The position numbers and the translations under genes were made by a program. A DNA stretch of 19,047 bases from Thermoclostridium sp036562185 (lineage in GTDB: Bacteria > Bacillota > Clostridia > DSM-8532): assembly GCA_036562185.1 (NCBI GenBank), contig DATCKN010000042.1:1-19047 (forward strand), read 5' to 3'. Shown piece by piece: positions 1 through 8,016 of this stretch. Each line of letters begins with the position of its first letter. Within the stretch, counting starts at the first letter, position 1. The notes beneath the pieces are model-generated. The model worked only from the letters and a program-made list of their open reading frames with translations, had not been told where the DNA came from and ran no database searches.

Positions 1-212
1 GTGACAACGGGCCCGGTATGGACGAGGAATTTGTCAGAAAGCTTTTAAGCGGCCAGAGTAAACCCACAAAAAGAGGTATAGGACTGAAAAACATAGACGA
101 GCGCCTGAAACTTTTTTATGGAGATGAGTATGGAATTATCATAAAATCAGGCTGTGGAGAAGGCACAACGGTGATAATACCTATTCCGGTGATTGACAAG
201 GCTTCTGCCTGA
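1..212 (+). CDS. Sensor histidine kinase, YesM type, C-terminal end (5' partial)
   Basis: Only the end of the protein is present. The reading frame is open to the window edge (first full codon at base 3) and begins with DNGPGM, the G1 box of the histidine kinase ATP-binding (HATPase_c) domain. The G2-type motif GIGLKNIDERL follows, then the closing strand EGTTVIIPIP. The 'GLKNIDERLKLFYGDEYG' style is typical of the YesM/LytS-like membrane kinases of Bacillota, which phosphorylate a YesN-type partner. The stop at 210-212 is followed at once by an AGGAGGT ribosome binding site (214-220) for the response regulator, so the two form an operon. The sensor and dimerisation domains lie upstream and cannot be assessed, so the ligand is unknown; such pairs often govern sugar uptake. 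Confidence 0.88.
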   Translation, partial: DNGPGMDEEFVRKLLSGQSKPTKRGIGLKNIDERLKLFYGDEYGIIIKSGCGEGTTVIIPIPVIDKASA

Positions 213-224
213 CAGGAGGTTCTT

Positions 225-1697
225 ATGTATACACTTTTAATAGCTGATGATGAGAGAACGGTGCGCGAAGGAATTTCAAGGTCGGTCTGCTGGTCAGATA
301 TCTGTATTGACAGGGTTTTACTTGCATCAAACGGCAAGGAAGCATATGACATCATTATGAAAGAACGCCCGCATATTGTGCTTACTGATATTATCATGCC
401 TGTATTTACCGGAATTGAACTGATGGAAAAAGTTAAAAATGAAATGCCGAGAACTCAGTTCATAATTTTATCGGGATATAATGATTTTGCTTATGCCCAA
501 AAGGCGATTCAGAATGACGTAAATCAATACCTGCTGAAACCATGTGATTCCGACATTATAAAGAAAAGCGTACAGAAAGCGGTTTCCCGCATCCAGGATA
601 TTGAAAGCAAAGAACGCTTTATAGCATCCATGCAGGCAAATGTTGAAAAGCTTTTTCCACAGGCAAAGGAGCAGTTTTTCCGGGATCTTATCCAAGGATC
701 GCCCTATATCCAGAATGTGGATACATACAAAGAGTTGTTTAAAATACATGAAGGCCCATACCGGATGCTGCTTTTCAAAATAGACGATTATGATTATGTG
801 AAGCTGCTTACGCTGAAAAGCCTGGTGGAGCAAAATTTCGGCAAGGAAAACACAACTTTCTGTATTATCATAAACACTTCGGTTGTGCTTCTGACAAGCC
901 TTACTGATTTCAGCAAATTGTCCGAACTGATTGAAATAATTCAAAAACAGTGCATTTCGGGTTATAGTATAGAAACAACGGTGGCTGTCAGCAGTGAAGG
1001 CTTTTTTGCAAATGTATCGCAACTATACAGGGAAATAAAAGATATTATCAGATTCGAATTTTACCTGGGTGAGGGAAAAATTATTACAAAGAACGATGTG
1101 AACATATTCAGCACCGATTATTCATTAAACACCGAAACCCAGACCGAAGAGCTGTCAGCTGCCATTCGAAGCGGGAATATTAATTCTGTTAAGTCAATTA
1201 TCAACTCCATTTTCAACTCATATAAAATGAACGGATATGACATTAACAGAATCAGAGCCTGCGGCATTGAGTTGTACATTGTTATAATAAAACACTGCGA
1301 GGACTGTGAAATAAGCACCTGGATTAAGAATATAACAAAAATTAACGAATGCAATACAGTTTCGGAGATTAAGCAGTTTATTCTTGATTCTGCCGTAAAA
1401 CTGGCCCGAAATACGTATGATTCGGTTATCAGCAGCCAGAACAAGGTAATTGAAAAAGTAATAAGGTACGTACACGAAAATATAGATGATGAAAACCTTT
1501 CACTACAGCATATCGCGTCAAAAATTCTTTATCTCAATGTAGATTATCTGGGGAAGCTGTTTAAAAAAGAAACAGGGATGCGGTTTTCACAATACTTGCT
1601 GAAGATCAGGATGGAAAAGGCCAAAGAGCTTATCAAGGCATCATCCGGCGATATAAAAATATACGAAATTGCCAATGCGACAGGATTTTTGTTATGA
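225..1697 (+). CDS. Response regulator, YesN type (REC + AraC-like HTH), C-terminally truncated
   Basis: A 490-residue response regulator and probable partner of the upstream kinase. Residues 1-120 form a receiver domain with the acidic pair D8/D9, phospho-acceptor D55 in TDIIMP, and conserved K105 in LLKP. A central region of about 280 residues of unassigned function is usual for this family. An AraC-type DNA-binding domain starts near residue 408: the first helix-turn-helix (LSLQHIASKILYLNVDYLGK) and linker (KETGMRFSQYLLKIRMEKAK) are intact. The second helix-turn-helix begins at IYEIANATGF but ends after 'LL' at a TGA. Family members continue about 20-25 residues with a YF..FKK..G..P..YR block that is absent here and in the other two frames just downstream. 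The protein may therefore bind DNA poorly. The start follows AGGAGGT at 214-220. Confidence 0.9.
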   Translation: MYTLLIADDERTVREGISRSVCWSDICIDRVLLASNGKEAYDIIMKERPHIVLTDIIMPVFTGIELMEKVKNEMPRTQFIILSGYNDFAYAQKAIQNDVNQYLLKPCDSDIIKKSVQKAVSRIQDIESKERFIASMQANVEKLFPQAKEQFFRDLIQGSPYIQNVDTYKELFKIHEGPYRMLLFKIDDYDYVKLLTLKSLVEQNFGKENTTFCIIINTSVVLLTSLTDFSKLSELIEIIQKQCISGYSIETTVAVSSEGFFANVSQLYREIKDIIRFEFYLGEGKIITKNDVNIFSTDYSLNTETQTEELSAAIRSGNINSVKSIINSIFNSYKMNGYDINRIRACGIELYIVIIKHCEDCEISTWIKNITKINECNTVSEIKQFILDSAVKLARNTYDSVISSQNKVIEKVIRYVHENIDDENLSLQHIASKILYLNVDYLGKLFKKETGMRFSQYLLKIRMEKAKELIKASSGDIKIYEIANATGFLL

Positions 1698-1719
1698 AAA
1701 ATAAAAAGAAGGGCTGAAT

Positions 1720-2694
1720 ATGAGAAGGATTCAACTTAAAAATACGGATTTAAATGTTTCGCCAATATCTCTTGGCACTGTAAACTTTGGTACTGCTGTT
1801 GATTCTGAAACGGCTAAACACCAGCTTGATGCATTTTTTGAGCAGGGCGCAAATTTTATAGATACAGCCCATGTATACGGTGATTGGGTGCCAGGTCCAA
1901 AAGGAAGAAGTGAAAGGATAATTGGTGAATGGCTTAATGAAATTGGCAGGAGAAGTGATGTTGTAATAAGCACGAAAGGCGGACATCCCGATCTTTCAGA
2001 TATGGATCTTTCAAGGATTACTCCTGAGCAAATCAGGAAAGAACTCAATGAAAGCCTTGAATATTTAAATACCGATTATATTGACCTGTATTTTTTACAC
2101 AGGGATAATCCGAATGTACCGGTCGACGAATTTCTGGGTGTTTTAGAGGAGGCAAAGCAACAGGGCAAAATCCGGTATTATGGCTGTTCGAACTGGAAAC
2201 TGGAAAGGATTATAGAAGCTGAAAGCTATGCCCGGAAAAATAATATAACCGGTTTTGTTTGCAACCAGCTTATGTGGAGCCTTGCCGATATAAACAGTAA
2301 CGGCATTTCCGACAAAACTCTTGTATTCATGGATGAAGAAACTTACTCTTACCATAAGAAAACCGGTTTGAACGCAATGGCTTATACAGCCGCGGCAAAA
2401 GGATATTTTACAAAACTGTATGAGCATAAAAACATGCCGGATAAAATATCACCAAGGTATGACACACCTTCTAACAAACTCATTTTTGATGAACTGGTTA
2501 AGACAGCAGAAAAAATGAATGCCAGCCTGATTGAGGTGGAGCTTGCTTTTCTGATGCACCAGGATTTTTTATGTGTTCCGATAGTAACTTTCAGTAACGA
2601 TGAACAGCTTAAACAGGGTATCAGAAGCTGTGATGTGGAACTTAGCCCGGACATCGTCAGCAAACTGAGAAGCCTGAAGAAATATGTTGTATAG
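1720..2694 (+). CDS. Aldo/keto reductase
   Basis: A 324-residue cytoplasmic NAD(P)H-dependent aldo/keto reductase, full length for the family. It has the TIM-barrel signatures in order: N-terminal strand with SLGTVNFG, then the catalytic tetrad D48 (FIDTAHVYG), Y53, K86 (VVISTKGG) and H127 (LYFLHRD), followed by the GCSNW and NQLMWSL strand motifs. These enzymes reduce aldehydes or ketones, often sugars, to alcohols; the substrate cannot be told from sequence. The start is set by a GAAGGG box (1708-1713) six bases upstream. Only 22 bp separate it from the truncated regulator gene, and an intrinsic terminator follows, so kinase, regulator and reductase probably share a transcript. The position right after a YesM/YesN pair fits a sugar-metabolism role, by inference. 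Confidence 0.93.
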   Translation: MRRIQLKNTDLNVSPISLGTVNFGTAVDSETAKHQLDAFFEQGANFIDTAHVYGDWVPGPKGRSERIIGEWLNEIGRRSDVVISTKGGHPDLSDMDLSRITPEQIRKELNESLEYLNTDYIDLYFLHRDNPNVPVDEFLGVLEEAKQQGKIRYYGCSNWKLERIIEAESYARKNNITGFVCNQLMWSLADINSNGISDKTLVFMDEETYSYHKKTGLNAMAYTAAAKGYFTKLYEHKNMPDKISPRYDTPSNKLIFDELVKTAEKMNASLIEVELAFLMHQDFLCVPIVTFSNDEQLKQGIRSCDVELSPDIVSKLRSLKKYVV

Positions 2695-2735
2695 AATGAT
2701 AAGAAAAGGCAACAGGAAAAGTCGCAGGGTGAATG

Positions 2736-2779
2736 GCCATGCCCGTAAATGAAATAAGTGAAAAGGGTATGGCTTTTTT
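2736..2779 (+). terminator. Rho-independent terminator after the aldo/keto reductase
   Basis: GCCATGCCC (2736-2744) pairs with GGGTATGGC (2765-2773) as a 9-bp stem with one G-U pair and a 20-base loop, followed directly by six T residues (2774-2779). It lies about 40 bp after the reductase stop and should isolate the left cluster from the Tad region. The loop is rather long; otherwise it fits the classical pattern. The rest of the 298-bp gap up to base 2925 is AT-rich and shows nothing else I can support. Confidence 0.8.
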
Positions 2780-2925
2780 GCGGTTAAAAAAGACTACATT
2801 AATTTGCTGTCGCATAAAAGGACATATTAAGATAAAAATTAATTTTATTCTACATGAAAACTTTAAATATGACGATAAATAGCAAGTATCATGTAATATA
2901 AACGGGAAATTTGAAATAATACATA

Positions 2926-2954
2926 TTGACAAAATATTCTATGCATTGTACAAT
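2926..2954 (+). promoter_or_regulatory. Sigma-A type promoter for the RHH-FHA gene
   Basis: A consensus -35 box TTGACA (2926-2931), a 17-bp spacer, and a near-consensus -10 box TACAAT (2949-2954) lie 38 bp ahead of the ATG at 2993. This is the best promoter I find in the window. It sits after the terminator at 2736-2779, which supports a fresh transcription unit here. Whether the transcript continues into the Tad genes depends on how well the weak dyad at 4020-4043 stops it. Confidence 0.82.
2945..2954. promoter_or_regulatory. Perfect 10-bp palindrome over the -10 box (candidate operator)
   Basis: ATTGTACAAT is a perfect inverted repeat whose right half is the -10 box. A second inverted pair, AATATTC (2933-2939) and GAATATT (2983-2989), brackets it. 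Ribbon-helix-helix repressors commonly bind short dyads over their own promoter, and the next gene encodes such a domain, so autoregulation is plausible. AT-rich DNA produces short palindromes by chance, so this is a hypothesis. Confidence 0.35.
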
Positions 2955-2992
2955 TTATATCAGTTCGACGATGCAAAATATGGAATATTAAA

Positions 2993-3982
2993 ATGAAAAA
3001 GAAGTACTCAATCAGTTTGGATGAAGAGTTGGTAAAAATATTGGACGAGTATTGCCTTAAAAGCGGCATATCCCGTTCTGATGCAATATCCGATTGGATT
3101 ATAAATGAGCTGAACAATGGGATTAATCCGTTGGATGAAATAGAAAATGTTATGCGGGAACGGAGGGTAATGCTGCTCAGTAGGATATATGCGCTTTTTA
3201 ACGACTCATCTGACGTAGTTGAGTTTATAAAACAATTTGATTTGGACATAAAGCGTGATGATGATTTATGTTTATCGTTTGAATCGAGTAACAGGAAGTT
3301 TTATTGTGAAATAAAGATTATAAACGATGACATAAAGCTTATGGCAAGGCTTGAGTCAAGCTCAAGGAAAGTCCAGGATTTATTTGACGACGCATATAAC
3401 AAGCATAAGGACATACTTGAGGAGCAGGGGTTTGTCCAGAATACGTACCAGAGGTTCTGGTCGCTGGAATACAGGCATAGGATAGGAGAGTTCTCCGAGA
3501 GCGAAATACCCGTAATCGCGGAGTACATATTCAAGAAGTTCCTGGTTCTGTACACGAACTTCCTGATTGAATTAAGTTTTGTCGCAAATAAGCAGAGTGT
3601 TAGTGAGATCCTCGAACAAACAGCTTCTTTAAGGAATTATGAAAAGGAGACCGAAAGTGTAAAGCCACCGTACCTGAAAGTTATAGTGGGTGCAATGGCT
3701 GGGAAACGGTATCGGCTTGATGACAGGAGCAGTTTAATTATTGGCAGGGGAAATGTAAACATAGATCTCACCGAACAGGAATACAACAAGCAAAAACCTG
3801 TTGTATCCAAACGGCATGCAGAAATAGTAAGAAATAATGATGGGATATATATAAGAGATCTGAATAGCACAAACGGAACCCTCCTGAACGGCAGAAGACT
3901 GGAACCGTTAACCATGTATCGGCTGGCAGAGGGGGACAGAATTTTATTATCGAACATTGAGTTTATGCTGAAACTTTATTAA
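2993..3982 (+). CDS. Ribbon-helix-helix / FHA domain fusion protein
   Basis: A 329-residue soluble protein. Residues 1-44 look like a CopG/Arc-type ribbon-helix-helix domain: a short strand (KKKYSISLDEELVKILDEYC) then helices with SGISRSDAISDWI. Residues 50-220 are a mixed charged region that I do not recognise. Residues 227-329 are an FHA domain, a phosphothreonine-binding beta sandwich, with the expected residues: GR at 251-252, S272 and H275 in VSKRHAEI, and N291/N294 in DLNSTNGTLLNG. No membrane segment is seen. The architecture suggests a DNA-binding protein whose partner or activity depends on a phosphothreonine protein. A strong promoter precedes it, but the ribosome binding site is weak (GGA at 2982-2984); the start is set by the RHH N terminus. 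It stands immediately upstream of the Tad genes. Domain calls are confident; the joint function is inference. Confidence 0.82.
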   Translation: MKKKYSISLDEELVKILDEYCLKSGISRSDAISDWIINELNNGINPLDEIENVMRERRVMLLSRIYALFNDSSDVVEFIKQFDLDIKRDDDLCLSFESSNRKFYCEIKIINDDIKLMARLESSSRKVQDLFDDAYNKHKDILEEQGFVQNTYQRFWSLEYRHRIGEFSESEIPVIAEYIFKKFLVLYTNFLIELSFVANKQSVSEILEQTASLRNYEKETESVKPPYLKVIVGAMAGKRYRLDDRSSLIIGRGNVNIDLTEQEYNKQKPVVSKRHAEIVRNNDGIYIRDLNSTNGTLLNGRRLEPLTMYRLAEGDRILLSNIEFMLKLY

Positions 3983-4019
3983 TAAAAAGGCGAAAAACCA
4001 GGTTTGCACAAGCGGGAAG

Positions 4020-4043
4020 CCCGTAATGAATTCATTTTTCGGG
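4020..4043. other. Imperfect inverted repeat between the RHH-FHA gene and the Tad genes
   Basis: CCCG (4020-4023) pairs with CGGG (4040-4043) around an inner TAATGAATTCATT-type dyad, with a small internal loop. The downstream bases (TTATATTTGG) are not a clean T-run, so it is at best a weak or partial terminator; it could also be an operator or a processing hairpin. A smaller dyad, AAACC-A-GGTTT, lies at 3995-4005. Confidence 0.3.
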
Positions 4044-4111
4044 TTATATTTGGTTTGTAAGGCATATGTCGGAATAAGTAAATGTTAAGCGATGTTTGTG
4101 AGGTTCTTGCT

Positions 4112-4645
4112 ATGAATAATTACTTCGACATAATAGTATTTTGCATACTTGTTATATTGCTTATAATGGCACTATATACAGATATACGTGAGCAAAAGAT
4201 AACTAACAAAGTTACGGTTCCCGCTATAGTTTCAGGTATTATATTAAGCACCGTCCAGGGTTTATTGCCGGGTTTGGGCAAAACATTAAAAGATTTGCTT
4301 GTCATGTTTGCTGTTGTATTTGCACTATTTGCTTTAAAGTTCATAGGTGCAGGAGACGGGAAACTGCTGCTGGCAATAGCAGCTCTCAAGGGACTTTCAT
4401 ATTCAATAGGTGTTACGGTATATGCCGTTTTTATTGGGGCAATAATGACCATATTCATGGCCAGGGACAAATCACTGAAAATTTCTTTTAAAGCATTCAT
4501 AAATGACATAAAAAATATATTTTTATCAAGAAAAATCACTATGGAAAACAGCAAAGAAAAGAAAGCCGTGAAATTCGCAATACCCGTATCAATTGCCTGT
4601 TTGATTGAATGGATATTGCCGTTTTACAGTATATTCAGCCAATGA
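4112..4645 (+). CDS. tadV: Prepilin peptidase, A24 family, TadV/CpaA type
   Basis: A 177-residue membrane aspartic protease that would remove the leader of Flp-type prepilins at the cytoplasmic face. The two catalytic aspartates are visible: D24 in YTDIREQKITN after the first transmembrane helix, and D82 in the GxGDxK motif (IGAGDGKLLL). Several further hydrophobic helices are present, and there is no N-terminal methylase domain, as in TadV/CpaA. I chose the ATG at 4112 because GTGAGG (4098-4103) sits eight bases upstream and the first helix follows at once; an in-frame ATG at 4082 would add ten residues without a good ribosome binding site. It is the first gene of the Tad block, followed by TadZ after 86 bp of AT-rich DNA. 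A second A24 peptidase lies at 14922-15530. Confidence 0.88.
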   Translation: MNNYFDIIVFCILVILLIMALYTDIREQKITNKVTVPAIVSGIILSTVQGLLPGLGKTLKDLLVMFAVVFALFALKFIGAGDGKLLLAIAALKGLSYSIGVTVYAVFIGAIMTIFMARDKSLKISFKAFINDIKNIFLSRKITMENSKEKKAVKFAIPVSIACLIEWILPFYSIFSQ

Positions 4646-4731
4646 AATTTAAAATACATGGAAACAGCTTGAAAGATATATGGATATATTAATTTAAAAT
4701 TTTAGCGGAACATGAAGCGGGGGGGAGGCAA

Positions 4732-5841
4732 ATGAGTAAACTAAGTCTTTTTATCGCGGATCCCGACAGGGGATGCGTGCAGTCTCTTGTTGAATATTTT
4801 TCACAGTTTGAAAGGGAATATTTCTATAAGGTTCAGGGGTTCACAAATCCGATTGAACTTAAGGAAGCGGTAAAACAGGAGCAGCCGGATATTCTGCTTA
4901 TTGATCCGAATATGATATCAGATCATATAAGCTTTAAAGATATCACGGTAACTATACTCCTGGACGACGGAACTTTACCATTTGGCTTTGAAAATTATCA
5001 TCACATAAACAAATACAAGCAGGCTCGTGATATTTCCACCTTTATCATGAGTACATATACAAAGGTTAGCAAAAAGACCATTACATCTGCCGACAAAGGA
5101 AAAGTAACTGTTATATCGGTGTACTCTCCTATCGGCGGTGTCGGCAAGACTTCTGTTGCCGTTGGGCTGGCAAAGGCCTTTGCCGAATCCGGTGACAGGG
5201 TATTGTATATAAACCTGGAGGATACTCCTTCAACTAATTTTTATTTTAACGGGGACAACCAGAATTCCAATTTTTCAGATGTTTTGTACGAACTTATAAA
5301 AAGCAGGCCAAACTTATCTGCCGTTTTGACCGGCGCACAGAACATAAGCAGCGATGGAGTGTCTTTCATTTTTCCGCAGGAAAATTCCACCGAACTGTAT
5401 GAACTGAATAAAAGCCAATGGCTTAACTTTATCGGGCAGTTACACGATATTGAACTGTTTAACAGAGTAATAATTGACATGTCATCATCGCTTGATTTAA
5501 AGAATTTGTCAGTTCTTTCTGCAAGTGATCATATTGTCCTGCTTGGAAGAAGAAACGGAAATGCAACGGTAAAACTCAGCCTTTTTGAAAAGTACTGCAT
5601 GAACATGAGTATTGAGTTTTTTGACCTGAAAAAGAATCTGGACAAGTTTTATCCTGTGGAAAACATTACCGACAACCGGGACATGTCAAGGGATAACATG
5701 CAGGAAATTAAGATATTTGAAAAACCCTTCGGATATCAAATCCCCTTTGATAAATACCTTGCTCTATATGGAACTGCAGATATGTCATATAAATTCGGAG
5801 ACGCGGTAAGAGCCTTAAAAAATAAGCTTAGCGAGGTATAA
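4732..5841 (+). CDS. tadZ: TadZ/CpaE-like ATPase, pilus positioning protein
   Basis: A 369-residue protein of the MinD/ParA superfamily. Family members localise the Tad machine in the cell. Residues 1-105 resemble a degenerate receiver domain (FIADPDRG, D58 in LLIDPNM), the usual N-terminal module of TadZ/CpaE. The ATPase domain starts near residue 125 (KVTVISVYSPIGGVGKTSVA) with K139 in the P-loop. The signature lysine of the deviant Walker A motif, normally the K of KGGxGKT, is isoleucine (I134) here. RVLYINLED and FNRVIIDMSSS are the following strand motifs. The start is preceded by a G7 tract and GGAGG (4724-4728) only three bases from the ATG. The stop lies two bases before the TadA gene, so the two are translationally coupled. 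Confidence 0.88.
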   Translation: MSKLSLFIADPDRGCVQSLVEYFSQFEREYFYKVQGFTNPIELKEAVKQEQPDILLIDPNMISDHISFKDITVTILLDDGTLPFGFENYHHINKYKQARDISTFIMSTYTKVSKKTITSADKGKVTVISVYSPIGGVGKTSVAVGLAKAFAESGDRVLYINLEDTPSTNFYFNGDNQNSNFSDVLYELIKSRPNLSAVLTGAQNISSDGVSFIFPQENSTELYELNKSQWLNFIGQLHDIELFNRVIIDMSSSLDLKNLSVLSASDHIVLLGRRNGNATVKLSLFEKYCMNMSIEFFDLKKNLDKFYPVENITDNRDMSRDNMQEIKIFEKPFGYQIPFDKYLALYGTADMSYKFGDAVRALKNKLSEV

Positions 5842-5843
5842 CA

Positions 5844-7112
5844 ATGGACAGCGGCACATTTAATACTATTGTAACAGAGGTTCGGAAAAACGTTATCAAA
5901 ACGCTTGAGAGAGAAGAATATGAAAGCAGGCAGAAAGTCGAAAACGACAGGTTGTGGATGATTATCGACAATGCTCTCAAGGACTACATAAAAGAAAATG
6001 ACTTAAGGCTTTCGCTTACCGACAGAAAACAGGTTTCCGAGGAAATTTTCAACAGCATTCGCGGACTGGGCATTCTGCAAAAGCTGATAGATGATCCTCA
6101 GGTGACCGAAATAATGGTGAATGGTCCCGATGTAATATTCATTGAAAAAGAAGGCAGGCTTTATGAGTACGATCGCCATTTCGAGAGCGAAGAAGAGCTG
6201 ATGCGTATTATTAAAGCCATAGTTGAAAAGGTAAACAGGGAAATAAACCCGTCCGAGCCAATTGCCGACGCCCGGCTGGACGACGGCTCCCGTGTGAACG
6301 CCGTAGTAAAACCCATTGCGCTGAACGGGCCGATATTAACCATCCGTAAGTTTCCTGACAAGCCTATAACAATAGAGCAGTTAATACAGTGGAACAGTAT
6401 TACGCAGGAAGCGGCAGAGTTCCTGGAAGCTCTGGTAAAAGCCCGTTACAACATCTTTGTATGCGGGGGTACCGGTTCAGGTAAGACAACATTTTTAAAT
6501 GCGTTGTCAAACTTCATACCAAAGGATGAAAGAATTATTACAATAGAGGACTCAGCAGAGCTTCAGATCAAGAATGTTAAAAACCTTGTGCGGCTGGAAA
6601 CCAAAAACGCGAATGTAGAGGGAAAAGGTGAGGTTACGATACGTGATTTAATCAGGACTTCTCTGCGTATGCGCCCCGACAGGATTGTTGTCGGTGAGGT
6701 CCGCGGAGCTGAAGCGTTGGATATGTTGCAGGCGATGAATACAGGGCATGACGGCTCATTGTCGACAGGGCATGCCAACTCTTCAAGGGATATTCTGACC
6801 AGGCTGGAGACTATGGTTCTTACAGGCGCTGATTTCCCTCTTGATGCTATAAGGCAGCAAATTGCTTCTGCTTTGGACATTATTGTACACCTGGGACGAA
6901 TGAGGGACCGGAGCAGAAAGGTTCTGGAGATTACAGAAGTTGTCGGATACAGGGATGGGGAGATTGAACTGAATCCGCTGTACCAGTTCGAGGACAGGGG
7001 CGATGATGAAAACGGAAAGGTGCTTGGAGAATTGGTCTTTAGCGGAAGGAAGCTTCAGAACCAGGTTAAACTTAAAATGTCGGGTGTTAAATACCGAGGG
7101 AATGCAATATAA
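5844..7112 (+). CDS. tadA: TadA/CpaF-type secretion motor ATPase
   Basis: A 422-residue cytoplasmic hexameric ATPase of the type II/IV secretion (VirB11/GspE-like) superfamily, the motor that powers Tad pilus assembly. An N-terminal helical region (1-75) leads into the N-terminal domain with LGILQKLIDDPQVTEIMVNG. The core has all hallmark motifs: Walker A GGTGSGKT (208-215), Asp box IITIEDSAEL, Walker B RIVVGEVRG, and His box LSTGHANS. The length is normal for CpaF. The ATG at 5844 follows a GAGGT box inside the end of tadZ, two bases after that gene's stop. TadB and TadC, its membrane partners, follow directly. No missing catalytic residues were seen. Confidence 0.96.
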   Translation: MDSGTFNTIVTEVRKNVIKTLEREEYESRQKVENDRLWMIIDNALKDYIKENDLRLSLTDRKQVSEEIFNSIRGLGILQKLIDDPQVTEIMVNGPDVIFIEKEGRLYEYDRHFESEEELMRIIKAIVEKVNREINPSEPIADARLDDGSRVNAVVKPIALNGPILTIRKFPDKPITIEQLIQWNSITQEAAEFLEALVKARYNIFVCGGTGSGKTTFLNALSNFIPKDERIITIEDSAELQIKNVKNLVRLETKNANVEGKGEVTIRDLIRTSLRMRPDRIVVGEVRGAEALDMLQAMNTGHDGSLSTGHANSSRDILTRLETMVLTGADFPLDAIRQQIASALDIIVHLGRMRDRSRKVLEITEVVGYRDGEIELNPLYQFEDRGDDENGKVLGELVFSGRKLQNQVKLKMSGVKYRGNAI

Positions 7113-7130
7113 CCTGAAGAGGTGGCAGAT

Positions 7131-8015
7131 ATGAATAAGACGGTAATACTACTATTGCTTGGAATTATTTTAATAATTGTTGTCATTTTGCTTATTTTGA
7201 TGCTAGGCAGCAAAACAGGCAAAAAAACAACAGAAGAGGATGAGCCTGCAGCGAATGCGATAAATTATAGCCAGTACAAGTATTCAACCGAGGATTACAT
7301 CAAGTACTACATGGGAGGATCGGTAATTGCCTTTATTCTGGCGCAGATCTTTTATGATAATATCATCCTGGGACTTGTTGTTGTGGGTGTGTATTTGATC
7401 GTCATTACATACTGGAAAAAGATTATAATTAACAACATTATTAAAAAAAGAAAGGACAAGCTCCTTCTGCAGTTCAAGGATGCACTCCAGGCAATTGTCG
7501 CCGAATTAAGCGCAGGAACTTCTTTTTCCAATATTATAAAGAGCGGAAAAATTATTGAGAATCTTACGTTATTACATGGCGATGATTCGTATATTGTCGA
7601 CGAGTTTAAGCGAATGGCGCAGGCGTTGAACCACAAGGTCCCCGAAGAAGAGGTCCTGAGGGATTTTGCCGACAGGGCGGGCATCGAGGATATTTCAAAC
7701 TTTGTTGATGTGTTTACAATATGCAGAAGGCAGGGCGGGGACATTAACACGGTAGCAAGGAATACAGCCAATGTGATTATTGAGAAGATTAATATAATCG
7801 AAGAAATACAAACGGTAATATCCCAAAAGAAACAGGAACAGAAAATAATGACCATACTCCCGATTGGCATGGTTCTGGCCCTGAAAGTAATGGCACCTGA
7901 CTATATGGAGCCGTTGTATACAACTTTTGCAGGCAGAATTGCAATGACAATTGCGGTGATTATCATACTTATTGCCCAGTTTACTGCCAGAAAGATTATG
8001 GATATAGAGGTGTAA
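7131..8015 (+). CDS. tadB: TadB-like inner membrane platform protein (T2SSF domain)
   Basis: A 294-residue membrane protein and one of the two platform subunits on which the TadA motor acts. There is an N-terminal helix (about 5-26), a helix pair at about 61-94, and a cytoplasmic T2SSF domain (about 110-235) with LLLQFKDALQAIVAELSAGT and DFADRAGIEDISNFVDVF. Two C-terminal helices (about 240-255 and 268-285) close the protein. I prefer the ATG at 7131, with GAAGAGGTGG just upstream acting as ribosome binding site; a GTG at 7122 in frame lies inside that site. The stop is one base before the TadC start. Assignment to TadB rather than TadC rests on gene order and the two-helix C terminus. Confidence 0.9.
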   Translation: MNKTVILLLLGIILIIVVILLILMLGSKTGKKTTEEDEPAANAINYSQYKYSTEDYIKYYMGGSVIAFILAQIFYDNIILGLVVVGVYLIVITYWKKIIINNIIKKRKDKLLLQFKDALQAIVAELSAGTSFSNIIKSGKIIENLTLLHGDDSYIVDEFKRMAQALNHKVPEEEVLRDFADRAGIEDISNFVDVFTICRRQGGDINTVARNTANVIIEKINIIEEIQTVISQKKQEQKIMTILPIGMVLALKVMAPDYMEPLYTTFAGRIAMTIAVIIILIAQFTARKIMDIEV

Positions 8016-8016
8016 C

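Noticed and set aside
468..1022. Long minus-strand open frame inside the response regulator gene
   Set aside because: It lies wholly within a clear coding gene, shows no recognisable domain, and has no ribosome binding site that I could see. The other minus-strand open frames in the window were treated as shadows for the same kind of reasons.
4668..4710. Possible promoter (TTGAAA and AT-rich DNA) before tadZ
   Set aside because: No -10 box at proper spacing from the TTGAAA; the AT-rich stretch alone is not enough.
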